DNA of 64,000 nucleotides from Candidatus Hodarchaeota archaeon. Lineage in GTDB: Archaea > Asgardarchaeota > Heimdallarchaeia > Hodarchaeales > Hodarchaeaceae. A model generated the notes under the pieces. It was not told the DNA's origin. It saw only the letters and a list, made by a program, of their open reading frames with translations, and ran no database searches. Positions 37,668 to 47,098 of this stretch are shown one piece after another. The stretch spans positions 1 through 64,000 of the forward strand of contig JAEOSR010000153.1 of assembly GCA_016840285.1 (NCBI GenBank), in the 5' to 3' direction. A program made the position numbers and the translations under genes. Numbering within the stretch: the stretch's first letter is position 1; each line of letters opens with the position of its first letter.

Positions 37668-38456
37668 TCATTTATTGATATCTTGTATAAAAACCGTTCC
37701 AGTAGAGAGGTTAACTATGTTAGACCCAGAATTTTCTAAAACTAGCTGCCCATTCGGAGAAATGTCAACTACTTTCCCCTGATATTCCCCCTCAGGGGTT
37801 TGGACGATCACTTTCATCCCAATGATATTATCTTTTTCTTTCCATTCTTTGAGAATGGATTGAGATCCGCTGAGTCTCAAACATTCAAAGGAGTCTTCAA
37901 GTTGATGAATGATTTCTTGCAGCAAGCAATTAAGATCAATTTTTTTGCTAAATTCTTCATAAACAGTTGTGATCTGTTCCCGAAGCAGCTTAGAATACTG
38001 GTCCAAGGTGTTGTTTATGTTTAAGCCTATTCCAATGATCAAATAATTCAAAGAAAATTGTGTAATCTTTCCCTCAACTAATATCCCACCAATTTTTTTT
38101 AGATTATGTTTGATCAATATGTCATTTGGCCACTTAAGCAGAGTTTTAATCTTGAAAGTGTCTAATGCCTTAGCAATTCCTACAGCTGAAAGAATGGGAA
38201 CTAATCCTAGCTGTGAAAATTTAATTTGAGGTTGAATGACTAATGAGGTCCATAATCCTCCTTTGGGTGACTCCCAATCCCTTCCTGCTTGGCCTGAAGC
38301 TGCATATTGCTTTTTAGCGACAACGACAAACCCAATCTGATTCTTCTCCTCTATAAGCTGTGTGGCAACATTGTTGGTAGAGTCGACTGTATCATACATA
38401 TAGATTCTTGGACACAGATCAGAACGTATTATGGTCTTCTTGATTAAATCTGGCAT
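37668..38456 (-). CDS. birA: Biotin--protein ligase, no DNA-binding domain
   Basis: This enzyme activates biotin as biotinyl-AMP and attaches it to a lysine of a carrier domain. The 262-residue protein has DSTNN at 25-29, the glycine-rich adenylate loop GQAGRDWESPKGGLW (55-69), KWPND (108-112), KKIGGILVEGK (120-130) and a small SH3-like C-terminal domain. It lacks the N-terminal helix-turn-helix of repressor-type BirA. Its presence implies a biotin-dependent carboxylase elsewhere in the genome. Confidence 0.92.
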   Translation of the reverse strand: MPDLIKKTIIRSDLCPRIYMYDTVDSTNNVATQLIEEKNQIGFVVVAKKQYAASGQAGRDWESPKGGLWTSLVIQPQIKFSQLGLVPILSAVGIAKALDTFKIKTLLKWPNDILIKHNLKKIGGILVEGKITQFSLNYLIIGIGLNINNTLDQYSKLLREQITTVYEEFSKKIDLNCLLQEIIHQLEDSFECLRLSGSQSILKEWKEKDNIIGMKVIVQTPEGEYQGKVVDISPNGQLVLENSGSNIVNLSTGTVFIQDINK

Positions 38457-38543
38457 GTTAAATACCTAATCTAGTCCAAAGTTAATCATATTGGAAAATA
38501 TAACCTTAGATCTTGAATATTATGGCAAGACTCTTCGGTGAAA

Positions 38544-39002
38544 TCATTCTGTGAAAAAATTCTTAGTTTTGTATATAGTAAATGTAGCTACTCCGATCAG
38601 TATCAGCGCTAAAGCCATAGCAGAAAAATATCGTTGCATTGGATCCAAATTGGTAAAATCTGGCGGAAAAAACGGTTCTACGATAAAGAAAATGAAAAAT
38701 CCAAACATAAAAATTAATAATAGGATAATCGAAGTTGTTGTCACACTTTTCAAAGTAGGTATGGCCGAGTCATTCCAGTCCTCTGCGAGTGAACAAGCTA
38801 GTGTCGCAAGGATAACACTAGAACAAAAAAAGGTTCCACAAATAGCTAAGAAATACAGTTCAAGATTGATTGTAAGTAAGGTCAATGCGAAGAATGTTGG
38901 GGGAAATTGAGCAAATAATCCCCAACCAAGTGCAGCAGCGATCAATCCTAGTCCCTCTAATCGTGACCATGAGAATTGAACAACCGCAGTCATTAATGAC
39001 AA
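38544..39002 (-). CDS. Four-helix membrane protein of unknown function
   Basis: This protein of up to 152 residues has about four transmembrane segments (near 12-28, 35-65, 85-112 and 126-143) and few charged residues. No family was recognised. The longest frame starts at TTG 39002, two bases from the PDCD5-like stop. The ATG at 38993, with AAGG nine bases before it, is a good alternative. It is the third gene of the S19e-PDCD5 operon. Confidence 0.55.
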   Translation of the reverse strand: MSLMTAVVQFSWSRLEGLGLIAAALGWGLFAQFPPTFFALTLLTINLELYFLAICGTFFCSSVILATLACSLAEDWNDSAIPTLKSVTTTSIILLLIFMFGFFIFFIVEPFFPPDFTNLDPMQRYFSAMALALILIGVATFTIYKTKNFFTE

Positions 39003-39004
39003 CC

Positions 39005-39346
39005 TTATCTACGTTTAAAAGTGATTTTACTCTCGCGTTGCGTTTTAGTTAATTGTTGTAAGAGTTGACGTAACTGATCATCAGTAATTTTGTCAGTTAC
39101 TCGTCTAGTTTGAGCTAGTTGAATTAACTGGTTTTCTAAAGTCATCGCATATTCGGGCTTAGCAAGTTTGATGTTTGCGAGTCTTTCTCTCGCCTCATTT
39201 GTTAGAATTCCTTTAAGAATCGCTTGTCTTTGAATCTCGATTTGACGTCGTTGTTCTTCCAATTGCTGCTGGGCAACTTGTTCATTTTGCATTTCAGCGA
39301 GGCGTTTTTTACGGAGATCTGCCAATTCAGGATCTTCTTCAACCAT
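39005..39346 (-). CDS. PDCD5-family DNA-binding protein
   Basis: This 113-residue protein belongs to the conserved archaeal/eukaryotic PDCD5 (TFAR19) family. It has the N-terminal DPELADLRKKRLAEMQ, a Gln-rich helix and a compact helical core with NEARERLANIKLAKPE. The family binds nucleic acids or, in eukaryotes, chaperonin; the archaeal role is not settled. It follows S19e in the same operon, an association common in archaea. Confidence 0.88.
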   Translation of the reverse strand: MVEEDPELADLRKKRLAEMQNEQVAQQQLEEQRRQIEIQRQAILKGILTNEARERLANIKLAKPEYAMTLENQLIQLAQTRRVTDKITDDQLRQLLQQLTKTQRESKITFKRR

Positions 39347-39395
39347 TGATGGTAAACCTCATATTTTAACAGAGTTGAATCTATGCTTTCTTCAA

Positions 39396-39839
39396 TCAAT
39401 ATACTGATAGTTCAGGGAGTTGTTGTTTAACTTTATAAGCCATACTATCTACAAAGCTTCTGCCAGCTGGAGTCACTATCCTCCCATCAGTAGCTGACGA
39501 AACATAACCGCCTTTTTCTAATTGATGAATTGCATGACGAATAATGGCACCAGAACCTTTAAATGTTTTTTCTGGCTTACTTCCTCGATTTTTTCTACCT
39601 CCATACATCTTTCTTATGTGCATCACTCCCACAGGACCATGCAAATAGATTTTCCTTAAAATCGAGGCCACACGAATGAACCACCAATCTTTCCTTTGTT
39701 CTGGCGCATTTTCATGTGCAACACCTAGTTTGACAAAGTCCGCCCATTCTGGTGGTTTAAAGACCTTATCATTAGACTTCAGTTCCTCTGAGATTGCTTC
39801 TATTAATAACTTACTAGGTACCATCTGCGCTGTTACCAT
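39396..39839 (-). CDS. rps19e: 30S ribosomal protein S19e
   Basis: This small-subunit protein of 147 residues has the winged-helix core of S19e, with WADFVKLGVAHENAP, WWFIRVASILRKIYLHGPVG and MYGGRKNRGSKP. The ATG at 39839 is chosen because AGAGGAG lies eight bases upstream; a longer frame to 39875 would add 12 non-family residues. It leads the operon with PDCD5 and the small membrane protein. Confidence 0.95.
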   Translation of the reverse strand: MVTAQMVPSKLLIEAISEELKSNDKVFKPPEWADFVKLGVAHENAPEQRKDWWFIRVASILRKIYLHGPVGVMHIRKMYGGRKNRGSKPEKTFKGSGAIIRHAIHQLEKGGYVSSATDGRIVTPAGRSFVDSMAYKVKQQLPELSVY

Positions 39840-40103
39840 TGTTTTTTCTCCTCTGATGTTGCTTCTGATTATCATTATTTGAATATTTTTGAATCAATGA
39901 ATTTGATTCTACCTTAATTCTTCTATTAAATCAACTAGAAAGGGATTCGTAATTCCTTTTAGTGTTTTTTATACATTAGGATCAGCAACATATGTGAAGA
40001 AAAAACACAAAAGAGATAATAATTTTACCTCTTTCTTGAAAATTTCGCCTTCTGATGAAGTTTTTCGATCGTTAAGAGTTATATAAAAGTCGAGGAAGAT
40101 ATT

Positions 40104-41294
40104 GTGCCTTTAAAATCCAAGCATATTCTTGTTTACACCTTACTTTGCATAATATTCAGTCTGAATAATGTGTTTATAGTAGGAGCAGCTGATCCAATTA
40201 TTGATGACCCAATAGTAATCTTATTTGATGAAGGTCATGGACAATATTATAATCGTTCGTTGTATACTCAAGCAATTTCTGATTTAAAAGTCAATAAATC
40301 AATGAAGGTAGTTTTTAACACTGGAGAGATTAATAGTACTAGCTTTGAGGGGATTGATATTTTTGTTTCTACAAATCCTCAAATTAGAATTACTAGAGAG
40401 GAAAGTAAATATGTGAATAGATTCATTAGTGAAGGTAGGAGCATGCTGCTTTTATCAAATCCACTAGATGAAGATAATGAACCCTTGAATGGCAGGGGGG
40501 ATATTTTCAACGAATTTTTAGGATACCTTGAGTTTGGATATCTTATGGGGAAATACTGGAGCTATTACAAATTTGTTGAAGATATCAGACCAGCTGATAT
40601 CGTTATTAATGAATTTTCTAACGCGGGGGAACCTAAGTTCTTGCATCTTAATCTCAATAGTTCTAGCCATGAAATTTTATCTATAGATAAAAACATAACT
40701 TCTGTTGTTACTCATACTTGTTCGCTTGAAGCTGCAAGCCAACCAGTCTTGGCAGCTTCATCTGAGGCCTACACTAGAACAATTTCAGGAGAACCAGGCT
40801 CTACTACCTTAATAAATGGCAGATTAATCTTAATGGGAACTTCTGGGGATGATTTGGAAACGAACGCACGAATTGTGCTGGGAGGGTCAAGTATTATGTT
40901 TAGTGATTTAAAAGGGCCGTTTGATAATAATTCTTGGTATGAAAGCGAAAATAATTCCTGGTTATGGTGGAATACCTTTGATTGGCTAGCTGCAGCGAAC
41001 CCTGAGGCCCCTGCTCTCCCCCCTATCCCTCCAGAGGTTTTGCTTCAAATATTTTTATCATTAATTGCTGTATCAATTATTTTCTTGGTCGGAGGAAGTC
41101 TAACCTATTCCATAGGATCAGGACGAAAAATTTCACTCGTAAAATCGGGCCAAGAAGTTGAATCCCCCACTCTAATATCTACTGATGAAGCTAAAGAGCC
41201 CAGTACTGCTCAACCAGCTCCATCTTCTAAAGATTCAAGACGAGATAGACGTCTTCGACAAATCAAGAAACTTCAACGACAAAGGAGAAGGTAG
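40104..41294 (+). CDS. Membrane-anchored protein with GIFT/DUF4350-like extracellular domain
   Basis: This 396-residue protein has a signal peptide (about 8-28), an extracellular alpha/beta domain beginning IVILFDEGHGQYY with a following GIDIFVSTNP and SMLLLSNP, one transmembrane helix (about 312-336) and a long cytoplasmic tail ending in an Arg-rich cluster. The domain resembles glutamine-amidotransferase-like GIFT domains, also found at the N-terminus of eukaryotic IFT52; no catalytic triad is clear. The GTG start has GAGGA eight bases upstream. The Elf1-like gene follows by 12 bases. Confidence 0.6.
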   Translation: MPLKSKHILVYTLLCIIFSLNNVFIVGAADPIIDDPIVILFDEGHGQYYNRSLYTQAISDLKVNKSMKVVFNTGEINSTSFEGIDIFVSTNPQIRITREESKYVNRFISEGRSMLLLSNPLDEDNEPLNGRGDIFNEFLGYLEFGYLMGKYWSYYKFVEDIRPADIVINEFSNAGEPKFLHLNLNSSSHEILSIDKNITSVVTHTCSLEAASQPVLAASSEAYTRTISGEPGSTTLINGRLILMGTSGDDLETNARIVLGGSSIMFSDLKGPFDNNSWYESENNSWLWWNTFDWLAAANPEAPALPPIPPEVLLQIFLSLIAVSIIFLVGGSLTYSIGSGRKISLVKSGQEVESPTLISTDEAKEPSTAQPAPSSKDSRRDRRLRQIKKLQRQRRR

Positions 41295-41306
41295 GAGAGT
41301 AATCTT

Positions 41307-41564
41307 TTGGGTCGAAAACGGAAAAGAATTGTTCGTACGAAACCTATACCAACGCTTCCAACTGTGTTTGATTGCCCTATATGTGGCACAGGGAACTCCA
41401 TCAATATTGATGTTGATAGAAAAATTAGAACAGCAGTAATCCGATGTGGAAAGTGTAAAGTGCAAGCATCACGACCTATACGTCCCATCGAAGAACGTGT
41501 TGATGTCTTTGGTGACTGGCTAGATGAGTTACTAACAGAAGAAAATGACGACAATGACTCTTAA
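41307..41564 (+). CDS. Elf1-like zinc-binding transcription elongation factor
   Basis: This 85-residue protein has a basic N-terminus (GRKRKRIVRTKP), a zinc ribbon CPIC...CGKC and an acidic C-terminus, the layout of eukaryotic and archaeal Elf1. Elf1 binds elongating RNA polymerase and aids passage through nucleosomes in eukaryotes. The TTG start has AGGAGAG upstream. It lies between the GIFT-like gene and the EngB-like GTPase, possibly all in one transcript. Confidence 0.88.
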   Translation: MGRKRKRIVRTKPIPTLPTVFDCPICGTGNSINIDVDRKIRTAVIRCGKCKVQASRPIRPIEERVDVFGDWLDELLTEENDDNDS

Positions 41565-41594
41565 AACTAATATAGTGATCAATCCTCTGTTATA

Positions 41595-42185
41595 ATGATG
41601 ACTACCACATTCCTCATACCTGTTTCAGGCCGTCCAAATGCTGGTAAAACCTCTTTAATTAATTTTTTAAGCCATTCAAGAAGACCAGTTGGAAAACAAG
41701 CTGGAACAACATTAAAAATTACATCAGTGCCACTTATTAAGAACCTGTTATTGATAGATCTTCCTGGATATGGAAGGATAACAAAACGTTCTAAGAAACT
41801 TGAAGACAACATAAAAAATGATATCATCTCCTTTTTGGAAGATCCCTCAAACCAATTACTATTTGCTCTACACATTATAGATATTTCTACGTTCCATCAT
41901 ATGGTTACCAGTTTAGAAAAAAAAGGGATAATTCCTATAGATATCGAAATGATTCAATTCGTGGATGAGATATCCAATCATCCTCCCATTGTTGTTTTAA
42001 ATAAAATAGATAAAGTAAAAACAGAAATCGTGAGGCAAAATCTATCATTATTACAATCATATGATATTCCTGAATCTGAAATTTTTCTGTTATCTCTAAG
42101 AACCAAAAATGGATGTCGTGCATTACGAAATAGAGTTAAAGAATTAGTTGTTCAGAAATTGGGGCCTCCTTACGAACATTTTTAG
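41595..42185 (+). CDS. engB: EngB/YihA-family GTPase
   Basis: This small GTPase is linked to ribosome assembly in bacteria. The 196-residue protein has G1 GRPNAGKTS (12-20), a G2 Thr in QAGTTLKI, G3 DLPGYG (55-60), and G4 NKID in VVLNKIDKV. The DLPGYG form and length are typical of archaeal EngB. Two ATG codons are in tandem at the start. It follows the Elf1-like gene by 30 bases. Confidence 0.88.
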   Translation: MMTTTFLIPVSGRPNAGKTSLINFLSHSRRPVGKQAGTTLKITSVPLIKNLLLIDLPGYGRITKRSKKLEDNIKNDIISFLEDPSNQLLFALHIIDISTFHHMVTSLEKKGIIPIDIEMIQFVDEISNHPPIVVLNKIDKVKTEIVRQNLSLLQSYDIPESEIFLLSLRTKNGCRALRNRVKELVVQKLGPPYEHF

Positions 42186-42343
42186 GATTCTTATGAATAT
42201 AAAAGGGGTCTATATAAATTAATAAATGAAAACAAACGAAAAGAATTCCACAACTGTATAGATACTGAATCATACTGAAGTTGAGGTTTCACCTAATCCA
42301 TTAACACATGTCTTTACATTGAAATCGTTATGAGGAGCTGAAT

Positions 42344-44476
42344 TTGAGTAATATTGAAGAATTAATCAAGAAAATTTCGGAGAAAGCTGGACTATCTCGG
42401 GCGGAAATTAAGAAAAAAATTGAAGATAAGCAAAAAGAACTGGGCTTCTTTGTAAATGACATTGCAGCAGCACATATTATCGCAAAAGACCTTAATGTTT
42501 CCCTCGGACGTCCTGAATTGAAGAAAAGACCTAAACTTACCATAACAAGTCTTAAAAAAATGGAACCTGGGTTATCAGGGGTAGGTCTTACTGGTATAAT
42601 ATTACGAGTCTATCACCCTATTGAGTACGTGAGAGAAGGCACTAAGGGTATTTTAGCTCCAATACTACTACATGATGGAACTGACAGTATCCGCACAATC
42701 CTTTGGGGTACAATGGCTCTTCGCATTACAGAGAAAAAGATAGAACGAGGATCTGTTATTAAGATTAAGCAAGGATATACTAAATTGGGGAGAACCCAAG
42801 AATTGGAGCTTCATATTGGAGAACGTGGTTTAATTGAATTGGATACTGAAACCGAAACCAAAGATCTGCCTGACCCCGAAGATGAAATCTTAGATTTTGA
42901 CGCTATAGATGAGGAAATGCAAGAAATAGATGTCAAGGCTACCGTTCTGAGAGTAGGAAAACTTTCAACTTTTAATCGATCTGATGGAACGGAAGGTCGT
43001 GTGTCCAACTTATTTCTTAAAGGTTTAAGAGCAACACGACGTATAGTGTTCTGGGATAACCGAGCTGAATTAGCATTTAATTTCACGCGAGGAGATGAGA
43101 TATTTATTCAGGCTGCTAACGTAAAATTAGATCGGGACGGGAAACCTGAATTACACACAACACGAGCAACCTATATCACAAAAATTGGTCATACAACACT
43201 CCCAAGCATTGATGAATCACAAGTAGCAGAAGTTGTTCAATACGATGCTGTAGAGAAAAAACTCGCTGATATAGAAGTAAGTAATGGAATGGTTACGATA
43301 ATTGCTCGGAAAGGTCCTGTGAGTAAATCAAGTAGTTTTACTCGCAATGATGGGACAACAGGTTCAGTGAAAAGAGCAGCAATATTTGATGAAACAAGTG
43401 TATCATCATTGGTGCTTTGGAATGAAGCAATTTCATCATTTGATGAATTAGGGGATGAACCTTTTCAAGTAAAAAACTTACGTGTCAATGTGTCAAGATA
43501 TAAAACGATAGAGCTTCATACGACATTTCAAACCGAATTTATTTCCCTTGATGCGTCTCAAATTCCCGAAGATCCACCTCTTCAGAATATTCCTGAAATT
43601 AAACCCCAACAAGGATTAGCATGTGTTCAAGGAGTAATTCAAAATGTCTCTGAAGAAAGAGAATTTAATCGTTCGGATGGAACCACTGGTCGTGTGGCCT
43701 CAATGTCAATACGGGATACAAAAGGGGAAATTCGAGTAGTTGCTTGGGATGACAGTGTTGATCAATTAAATTCAATCCGAGAAAAAGAGATGAAATTTGT
43801 TAAGATTTTCTTTGGTAGGATTCGGCAAAAGGATGCTGATGCAATAGAAATCCATTTGTCTCCACAGAGTCATTTACGGCCATCATCACGAATTCCTGTT
43901 GCATTACGAAGCGTAGAAATTGTTGAGGAAGAACAGGCTGCCCCTCAATCACTACCTGAATATCACAAAGTACAGCTTTCTGAATTATCCGAAACAGAAG
44001 ATGGGGTAATGATAGAGGTTCTTGGAAAAGTTATCAGACTCTTTCAACAAAGCCCTTATTATCATGCGTGTCCTCAGTGCCGAAAAAAAGTATCTGAAAC
44101 CGAGTCAGGCTGGATTTGCCAAGAACATCAAATTATCCAGCCACAAATTCGATTTCGGCTTTCAGGGACGCTTGATGATGGAACAAGTACCATTAGAACG
44201 GTTTTCTTTGGCCTCTCAGGAGAAATACTTACAGGAATGGGAGGTAACGATATTCAGAAATTAATTGATAATGGATTAACTGACGACGAAATTTTCCCAA
44301 TAGTCCAACAAGAGGCAGAAGGAAAAACTGTCTTAATTCAAGGGCGAGTTCAATTGCAAACTCAGGAAGTGCAAGGAGAAACAATTCAACGCCAAGAACT
44401 ATTTGCTAATCGTGTTCGATTCCCATCCCCAAAGATTTTTGCAGAAGAATTAATCAGCGAAATCCAAGAATCGTGA
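42344..44476 (+). CDS. rpa: Replication protein A, multi-OB with zinc finger
   Basis: This single-stranded DNA-binding protein of 710 residues acts in replication and repair. It has about four to five OB folds, each with the repeated FNRSDGTEGRV or FTRNDGTTGSV strand motif and a WD/WN turn, near 75-190, 195-290, 320-400, 425-520 and 545-700. A zinc site in the last OB has C576-x2-C579-x12-C592-x2-H595, as in eukaryotic RPA70. An N-terminal helical segment (about 1-50) may bind partners. The TTG start has GAGGAG upstream. It is monocistronic. Confidence 0.9.
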   Translation: MSNIEELIKKISEKAGLSRAEIKKKIEDKQKELGFFVNDIAAAHIIAKDLNVSLGRPELKKRPKLTITSLKKMEPGLSGVGLTGIILRVYHPIEYVREGTKGILAPILLHDGTDSIRTILWGTMALRITEKKIERGSVIKIKQGYTKLGRTQELELHIGERGLIELDTETETKDLPDPEDEILDFDAIDEEMQEIDVKATVLRVGKLSTFNRSDGTEGRVSNLFLKGLRATRRIVFWDNRAELAFNFTRGDEIFIQAANVKLDRDGKPELHTTRATYITKIGHTTLPSIDESQVAEVVQYDAVEKKLADIEVSNGMVTIIARKGPVSKSSSFTRNDGTTGSVKRAAIFDETSVSSLVLWNEAISSFDELGDEPFQVKNLRVNVSRYKTIELHTTFQTEFISLDASQIPEDPPLQNIPEIKPQQGLACVQGVIQNVSEEREFNRSDGTTGRVASMSIRDTKGEIRVVAWDDSVDQLNSIREKEMKFVKIFFGRIRQKDADAIEIHLSPQSHLRPSSRIPVALRSVEIVEEEQAAPQSLPEYHKVQLSELSETEDGVMIEVLGKVIRLFQQSPYYHACPQCRKKVSETESGWICQEHQIIQPQIRFRLSGTLDDGTSTIRTVFFGLSGEILTGMGGNDIQKLIDNGLTDDEIFPIVQQEAEGKTVLIQGRVQLQTQEVQGETIQRQELFANRVRFPSPKIFAEELISEIQES

Positions 44477-44542
44477 AATTCCGCCCCATTCTTCATATAC
44501 TTGGGCTAGCCTTTAAATCAATAATTAAAAAAAAGCTTAGAA

Positions 44543-44649
44543 TAGGACTGGTGGGATTTGAACCCACGACCTCCTGATGTTCTGATAACCAATCTCTAAT
44601 TGGTCAATCCCAAATCAGGAATCATAAAACCATGCTAGACTACAGTCCT
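44543..44649 (-). tRNA. tRNA-Pro(TGG) with 30-nt intron
   Basis: The acceptor AGGACTG (44649-44643) pairs with CAGTCCT (44550-44544), discriminator A at 44543. The T arm is GTGGG-TTCAAAT-CCCAC. The anticodon stem CCTGA (44619-44615) pairs with TCAGG (44577-44573). The loop T-T-TGG-G gives anticodon TGG. An intron at 44608-44579 lies after position 37 and contains ACCAAT/ATTGGT. Bulges GGA and ACA flank a TTTG/CAGA helix, forming a bulge-helix-bulge. Confidence 0.92.
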
Positions 44650-44676
44650 GGTTCGTTCTTTATGGCTTATTTTGCC

Positions 44677-44682
44677 TATAAA
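44677..44682 (-). promoter_or_regulatory. TATA box of tRNA-Pro
   Basis: TTTATA on the minus strand is centred about 30 bases upstream of the tRNA 5' end, the expected distance for an archaeal TATA box. Confidence 0.5.
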
Positions 44683-44766
44683 GGTGTTTTATTCCTATAA
44701 ATATAACTTTTCTTAGCGATTGATCGGGAAGAATGAAACCAAAATAAATCTCTTTGCAAGTTCATA

Positions 44767-45945
44767 TCAAGGTTTGAGCGAACTAATAATTGAGCACAAT
44801 TCGGTTTCATTAGCATCAGTTTTCAGACTCGTTCCTGAATAGTGAGTTTTACAGGATTGATGCCCCATTTCAGCTAGGACTTTCGCCACTTGCGTTAGAG
44901 GAGGGACGGGAACTCTTGCTTTTTTAGCCAGTTTTGGAATATCGAAAGACCAAGGAATATCCAGTAAGGTCTCCTCTATCATCAATGGGATACATTTCAT
45001 CAAGCGTTTTTTAGTTCCCATTTTTTCCAGATGTTCATCATGAAGCATTGAGGATAAGTAGTCTAATTGTTGAATTTTTCCTAAGTATAACGGACCTACC
45101 TTCATTCCATTAGAAGCTCCACAAACTGAACACGAACTTATTTTTTCGCCTAGCTTACTAATGAACCTCGTCTTGCACTTTTCACATTGGTTAATGAAAC
45201 CAGTTTGATCTAAAACACCATTTACTCCTCTTTTACGAATAAAAAAACATCTCACGAAATGTCTATGGTAAAAGGTGACAACTGGGACGAGAGATTGCCC
45301 TAGAGTTAATCCTACGTGTTGAATACCAGTTATTAGAGCACGTGAAGCTATCTCATGGATATTTCCTATCCAGATATTGAACAGATTAACACCATATTTT
45401 GCATAGAGTGCTTGTGGATAAAGTCCAACAAGACTGGCTAGGTCTGTTGCTGTAAAGGCAAGTAGTCCATTAAGAGTGATCAGGTGAACGCTATTATGAA
45501 CGAAAGGAATAGGTGTACCAAAAGGATCAATGTCGATAAAATCAAAAATAATATCCTTTATATTTAGAGTTTGGAGAAAGAAATTGCATTCCATATTATA
45601 AAGTTGAATCTTTTTTGCACTCACTTTTGGAAGCCTGTTAATATTTTTTTGTGCTATATTAATAGCATCAGAGTTTATATCATTAGAGTAAATACTGGAA
45701 GTTGGTGTTTCCATCGCATAACGAGCGCTACGAATTCCTGACCCACATAAAGGTTCACATACTCTCAGGTCACTCTTTGAATTGATGTTTCCATATGCTC
45801 TTAATGCTAAAACTGAAAGATCTCGATTTATTTCTTGATGGAAATTGAAGAATACATTGTCAGATCGTCTCGGAATATGCTCTACAGTGTTTGATTCCGG
45901 AACAAGATAAGTTCCCAAGCCTTCTCGGATCTCGATAAGTTTCAT
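44767..45945 (-). CDS. trm1: tRNA (guanine-26 N2) dimethyltransferase
   Basis: This SAM-dependent enzyme dimethylates G26 of tRNAs. The 392-residue protein has EPLCGSGIRSARYA (SAM-binding loop), the Trm1 signature IDIDPFGTPIPF, and a zinc ribbon CEKC...CSVCG in the C-terminal domain. The length matches archaeal Trm1. It ends the srp19-ftsJ-trm1 operon, 20 bases after ftsJ, and lies next to a tRNA gene. Confidence 0.93.
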   Translation of the reverse strand: MKLIEIREGLGTYLVPESNTVEHIPRRSDNVFFNFHQEINRDLSVLALRAYGNINSKSDLRVCEPLCGSGIRSARYAMETPTSSIYSNDINSDAINIAQKNINRLPKVSAKKIQLYNMECNFFLQTLNIKDIIFDFIDIDPFGTPIPFVHNSVHLITLNGLLAFTATDLASLVGLYPQALYAKYGVNLFNIWIGNIHEIASRALITGIQHVGLTLGQSLVPVVTFYHRHFVRCFFIRKRGVNGVLDQTGFINQCEKCKTRFISKLGEKISSCSVCGASNGMKVGPLYLGKIQQLDYLSSMLHDEHLEKMGTKKRLMKCIPLMIEETLLDIPWSFDIPKLAKKARVPVPPLTQVAKVLAEMGHQSCKTHYSGTSLKTDANETELCSIISSLKP

Positions 45946-45964
45946 AAACTACTCTACCAACGAT

Positions 45965-46618
45965 TTACTCGCTTTCAACAAGATGAAGACGGTTGTATCG
46001 CTTTGAGTTCTCATTTTTGTTGTTAATTGCAATGATGTATATTTCAGCACTTTGCTTGCGGGATGTTGGGGGTTTGTAAGCCTTAACAGCCTGATATGAT
46101 CCCTTGATTTTTTCTAAAAGCTCTTGATAATCTTCCCCTTGAAAAACCTTGGTTAGAAATTTCTTAGCTAGAAAATAATTCGAAATCCCCAAAGCGGTTT
46201 CTGCCAGCCAAATTTGGCGTGCGTGATCAGTTGCCCAGTATCCTGAAACATTAGGAGAACAATCAGCTAGGATAATGATTTCATTAGTATCTGCTCCATG
46301 ATTTTCAAGACTCTTTTGAATTTGAAGAATTGTCTGTAATTTTGTGATATCTCCCTTAATTATTTCAGTAATGTTTGGGATCGATTTAATACGAGCAATA
46401 TCTACTAAAAAAATCCGAGCTTTACCATGTGATCTGTCTCGAGCTATCTGTGAGAATCCTCCGGGGGCTCCGCATAAATCAATGACCGTCTGATTACGAT
46501 GAAATAGTTTAAATTTTTTGTCAATCTGAAGAAGTTTATAGGCGGCTCGGCTTCTATAACCTTCAGCTTTAGCTTTTTTAGTGTACATATCACGCATTTT
46601 CGGCAGATCTAACACCAT
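45965..46618 (-). CDS. rlmE: FtsJ/RlmE-family 2'-O-methyltransferase
   Basis: This SAM-dependent RNA methyltransferase of 217 residues methylates ribose in rRNA or tRNA. It has the SAM loop IDLCGAPGGFSQ (46-57) and the K-D-K-E tetrad K28, D119, K157 and E192. An internal Met at residue 8 (MRDMYTKKAK) is an alternative start that may fit the family better. It lies between srp19 and trm1. Whether the target is 23S rRNA or tRNA cannot be told from the sequence. Confidence 0.9.
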   Translation of the reverse strand: MVLDLPKMRDMYTKKAKAEGYRSRAAYKLLQIDKKFKLFHRNQTVIDLCGAPGGFSQIARDRSHGKARIFLVDIARIKSIPNITEIIKGDITKLQTILQIQKSLENHGADTNEIIILADCSPNVSGYWATDHARQIWLAETALGISNYFLAKKFLTKVFQGEDYQELLEKIKGSYQAVKAYKPPTSRKQSAEIYIIAINNKNENSKRYNRLHLVESE

Positions 46619-46663
46619 TTCTCTATCATGGGAGAAATTAAAGATGGATAAACGTTAAATTAA

Positions 46664-47098
46664 TTACTTTCTTCGTTTTGGACGAAATTTTCTTGGTTTT
46701 CCCTTTTCTTCTGATTTTTTCTGAGGATCTTGTTTGATACTTCTCCTTTTTTTTGCCTCTTTAGCTAAAGATTTCTTCTGTTTTTCTAAAGCAGGCCGAA
46801 TATGCACCTTTATTTCTTTACTAAGGTCTTTCAGAGTTTGTAATTTTGGTTTTTTTTTCTCAATTAGAATGAGGCCCTTCCTTTCCCACCATTGACGGGG
46901 ATAGGCAGCATATTTCTGAACCTCGTAATCAAATTCTAATTTTTCTGCTGCTAATCGTATTTCTGTGACCGTAGGACTCTCTATGGCGAAATCTAGAGAT
47001 AATCGGCGTCCTTCCTTTCGTGTGAGTGTTTTGTCAAGATATTCTGGAAAAATAAAATAATGCGTAGTATCTCGTCTCAAAGAGGATTCAATCTCCAT
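46664..47098 (-). CDS. srp19: Signal recognition particle 19 kDa protein
   Basis: SRP19 binds SRP RNA and helps load SRP54. The 144-residue protein has IFPEYLDKTLTRKEGRR near 16-33, the SRP19 signature, followed by SPTVTEIRLAAEKL and YPRQWWERKG. The C-terminal tail is long and very basic. It leads the operon with rlmE and trm1 and is divergent from the truncated aIF5B copy. The 286-base gap between them holds both promoters. Confidence 0.92.
   Translation of the reverse strand: MEIESSLRRDTTHYFIFPEYLDKTLTRKEGRRLSLDFAIESPTVTEIRLAAEKLEFDYEVQKYAAYPRQWWERKGLILIEKKKPKLQTLKDLSKEIKVHIRPALEKQKKSLAKEAKKRRSIKQDPQKKSEEKGKPRKFRPKRRK

Noticed and set aside
42344..44476. Splitting the RPA gene into separate OB-fold genes
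   Set aside because: A single uninterrupted frame links all OB folds and the zinc finger.
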